From assembly GCA_033239125.1 (NCBI GenBank), contig BSWB01000005.1, positions 98,765,994 through 98,829,993 on the forward strand: a stretch of DNA of 64,000 nt, given 5' to 3'. This stretch comes from Fagopyrum homotropicum. Taxonomy: Eukaryota; Streptophyta; Magnoliopsida; Caryophyllales; Polygonaceae. Numbering within the stretch: position 1 is the first letter of the stretch; each line of letters begins with the position of its first letter. The notes beneath the pieces were generated by a model. The model had not been told where the DNA came from and did no database searches. It was given only the letters and a program-made list of their open reading frames with translations. Positions 62,591 through 64,000 of the stretch are shown in pieces. Both the position numbers and the translations under genes were made by a program.

Positions 62591-63839
62591 TTGACATCGT
62601 CATCTTCAAGATCTAAGGAGACTCTACTTGTATCTAAGACTTCTTTAGTTACATTGATCATTATTGTGAATGAGTCTTGCATGTGTGAAGATGATCAAGG
62701 AATAAAGAAGAGCAAATGGAAATCTCAGCCCCACCTTAATCCAGCCAAGATATTGATTAATCTCAGTCGAGATGACCATGAATCTGATCGAGATTTAGAT
62801 AAGGTTATAGTTAATTATTTTTATACCTTTAAAGTTGTAAACATTCAAGAGATTTTAATTTTATATCCTATATTTTGTAGGATTATTTTAGTATTTTATC
62901 TTTTAAAGATTTTGGCCTATGAATAGAGTTAGGAGGCCGAGGTCTTAGGAAGCTGAATTTGATTATTTCGATCAACATATATTGTGAGAAGTCGTTGCTT
63001 CGTTCATGAAGTTTTTGTTTTATTCATTCCTATTCAATCAAAAAGAAAGTCTTTGATTGAATCGTTGTGAGTCATTGCTAGGTTGTTCTTGTGTGTGTTA
63101 ATATTTTTGAAGGTTGGTGCTACTAGTCAAACTAGCCCCTCCTTGTGCTTATGTTAATTAGAAGACTTGTGTAAGGTTGAATAAGGAAGGGTTAAGGTAA
63201 CTCTTTGTTGAGGGTTTTGATCCAATTGGTCAAGGTTCTTTGCAAGTTTATATCTTGGTTCTATCTTCCTATATTTTTATCAATTTCAGTCCATTAACCA
63301 CCTTCTTTATCTTACCATTATCATCCATATTTATCACGTTCTCGTTCTTTGAGTTTTCACAAATCTTGGCCCTACCAATAACATATCTCGCTCGAGATTT
63401 GCACCAAGATTTGCTTATGTCGTAGATTTCAATCTAGATTGGGAAACTGCGGCATCAACCCCACATCACTTAGCTTCTTTTCAAACCTTTCATTTGTTTC
63501 AATCTATTCTTCATCTTCAAATCCAAAAATTGAATATCATGTGGCTATTTTGGGAGAATTTGTTCTCTTTGTTGATTGAAGACTGACTATTGAATTTGGA
63601 TTTTGATTTCCCTTGCATATTAATATCATGGATTGTAAGTGTTCTCCCCTTCACTTTCTGATTTTATTATGCATATTGTTGGCTAAATTTTTAGCGATTC
63701 TAGGGTGAAAATAGACTTGGTTGTGATATGGATGATGATTAATTAACTTGCATGTTGGAATTGGTTGATAGATTATGAAAATCTTGTGTTGATTGAGCTA
63801 AATCTAGGCTAAGGTTTATCTAGAGTAGCAAACCAAGTT
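62591..63839. other. Unassigned AT-rich sequence after the chromovirus remnant
   Basis: No gene recognised. The first part may be the 3' untranslated region or LTR of the chromovirus, but I found no boundary. The last part is probably the upstream portion of the LTR that shows at the window end. Confidence 0.5.
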
Positions 63840-64000
63840 AGAATTGAGACTTACCCAGTAATATTCTACCTAGGATATTGATGATGATGAACACTAGGTG
63901 ATAGAGGTGAAAACCCTCTATTGGATGAGATGTGTTGGTATACTACTTGAGCTAGGCTAAACCCGAGACTTATCCGGTAAAGGTTGTCTTAATCCTTAGG
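63840..64000 (+). repeat. Part of another Athila-type LTR
   Basis: Two GAGACTTACCCGGTAA-like motifs (63846-63861 and 63965-63980) with spacing and surrounding sequence (AAAGGTTG.CTT..TCC) like the LTRs of D and E. The start is not identifiable and the rest lies beyond the window. Confidence 0.55.

Overview
The window is a plant nuclear repeat block made almost wholly of nested LTR retrotransposons. I see no host gene, tRNA, rRNA or CRISPR. Five Ty3/gypsy elements are of the Athila type: four show a primer-binding site matching the tRNA-Asp-type Athila PBS (the fifth has its 5' end outside the window), and three carry an extra ORF-1-type gene after pol. A Ty1/copia element, a hAT-type MITE, a chromovirus remnant and a solo LTR complete the set. 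This points to heterochromatin of an angiosperm, probably a eudicot; I cannot name the species.

Layout. 1-9680: 3' part of Athila element A (+), gag-pol and ORF-1 present but broken. 9681 onward: Ty1/copia element X (outermost, oldest). Its gag is split first by an 842-bp hAT-type MITE (10005-10846, 8-bp TSD) and then by Athila element C. Element C (11372-57268, +, TSD ACGAC) carries gag and ORF-1 but no pol. C is split three times: by element B (14737-25926, -, TSD CCCAG; gag-pol nearly intact, no ORF-1); by element D (28582-49647, -, TSD GCGCC), an LTR-internal-LTR-internal-LTR array; and by element E (50158-56685, +, TSD GATCA), a short non-autonomous element with the same LTR family as D. 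Copia gag and protease resume at 57269. From about 59760 to 62590 lies a decayed chromovirus integrase, split by a 2070-bp solo LTR F (59799-61868, TSD AGTTT). The last 160 bp look like the inside of another Athila-type LTR.

How the parts relate. Each Athila element keeps a different set of modules. A: everything, broken. B: gag-PR-RT-RH-INT. C: gag plus ORF-1. D: gag-PR-INT plus ORF-1, open in two nearly identical copies, with RT and RNase H cleanly missing. E: one short ORF with a decayed integrase tail. Only A and B carry an RT region. D and E must therefore have moved with enzymes supplied by another element.

The most interesting signals are non-coding and shared by the Athila elements. 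(1) A perfect hairpin lies 19-20 nt upstream of every 3' LTR, with compensatory base changes between families. (2) A second hairpin with an AGGCAA loop follows the end of pol. (3) A conserved block of about 190 nt sits in the 3' untranslated region. (4) Short GC-rich palindromes are scattered through LTRs, untranslated regions and protein linkers; the arms differ by family at one symmetric position (CCA..TGG in A and B, CCT..AGG in D and E, CCG..CGG in C). I know of no description of such a family-specific motif system in Athila elements.
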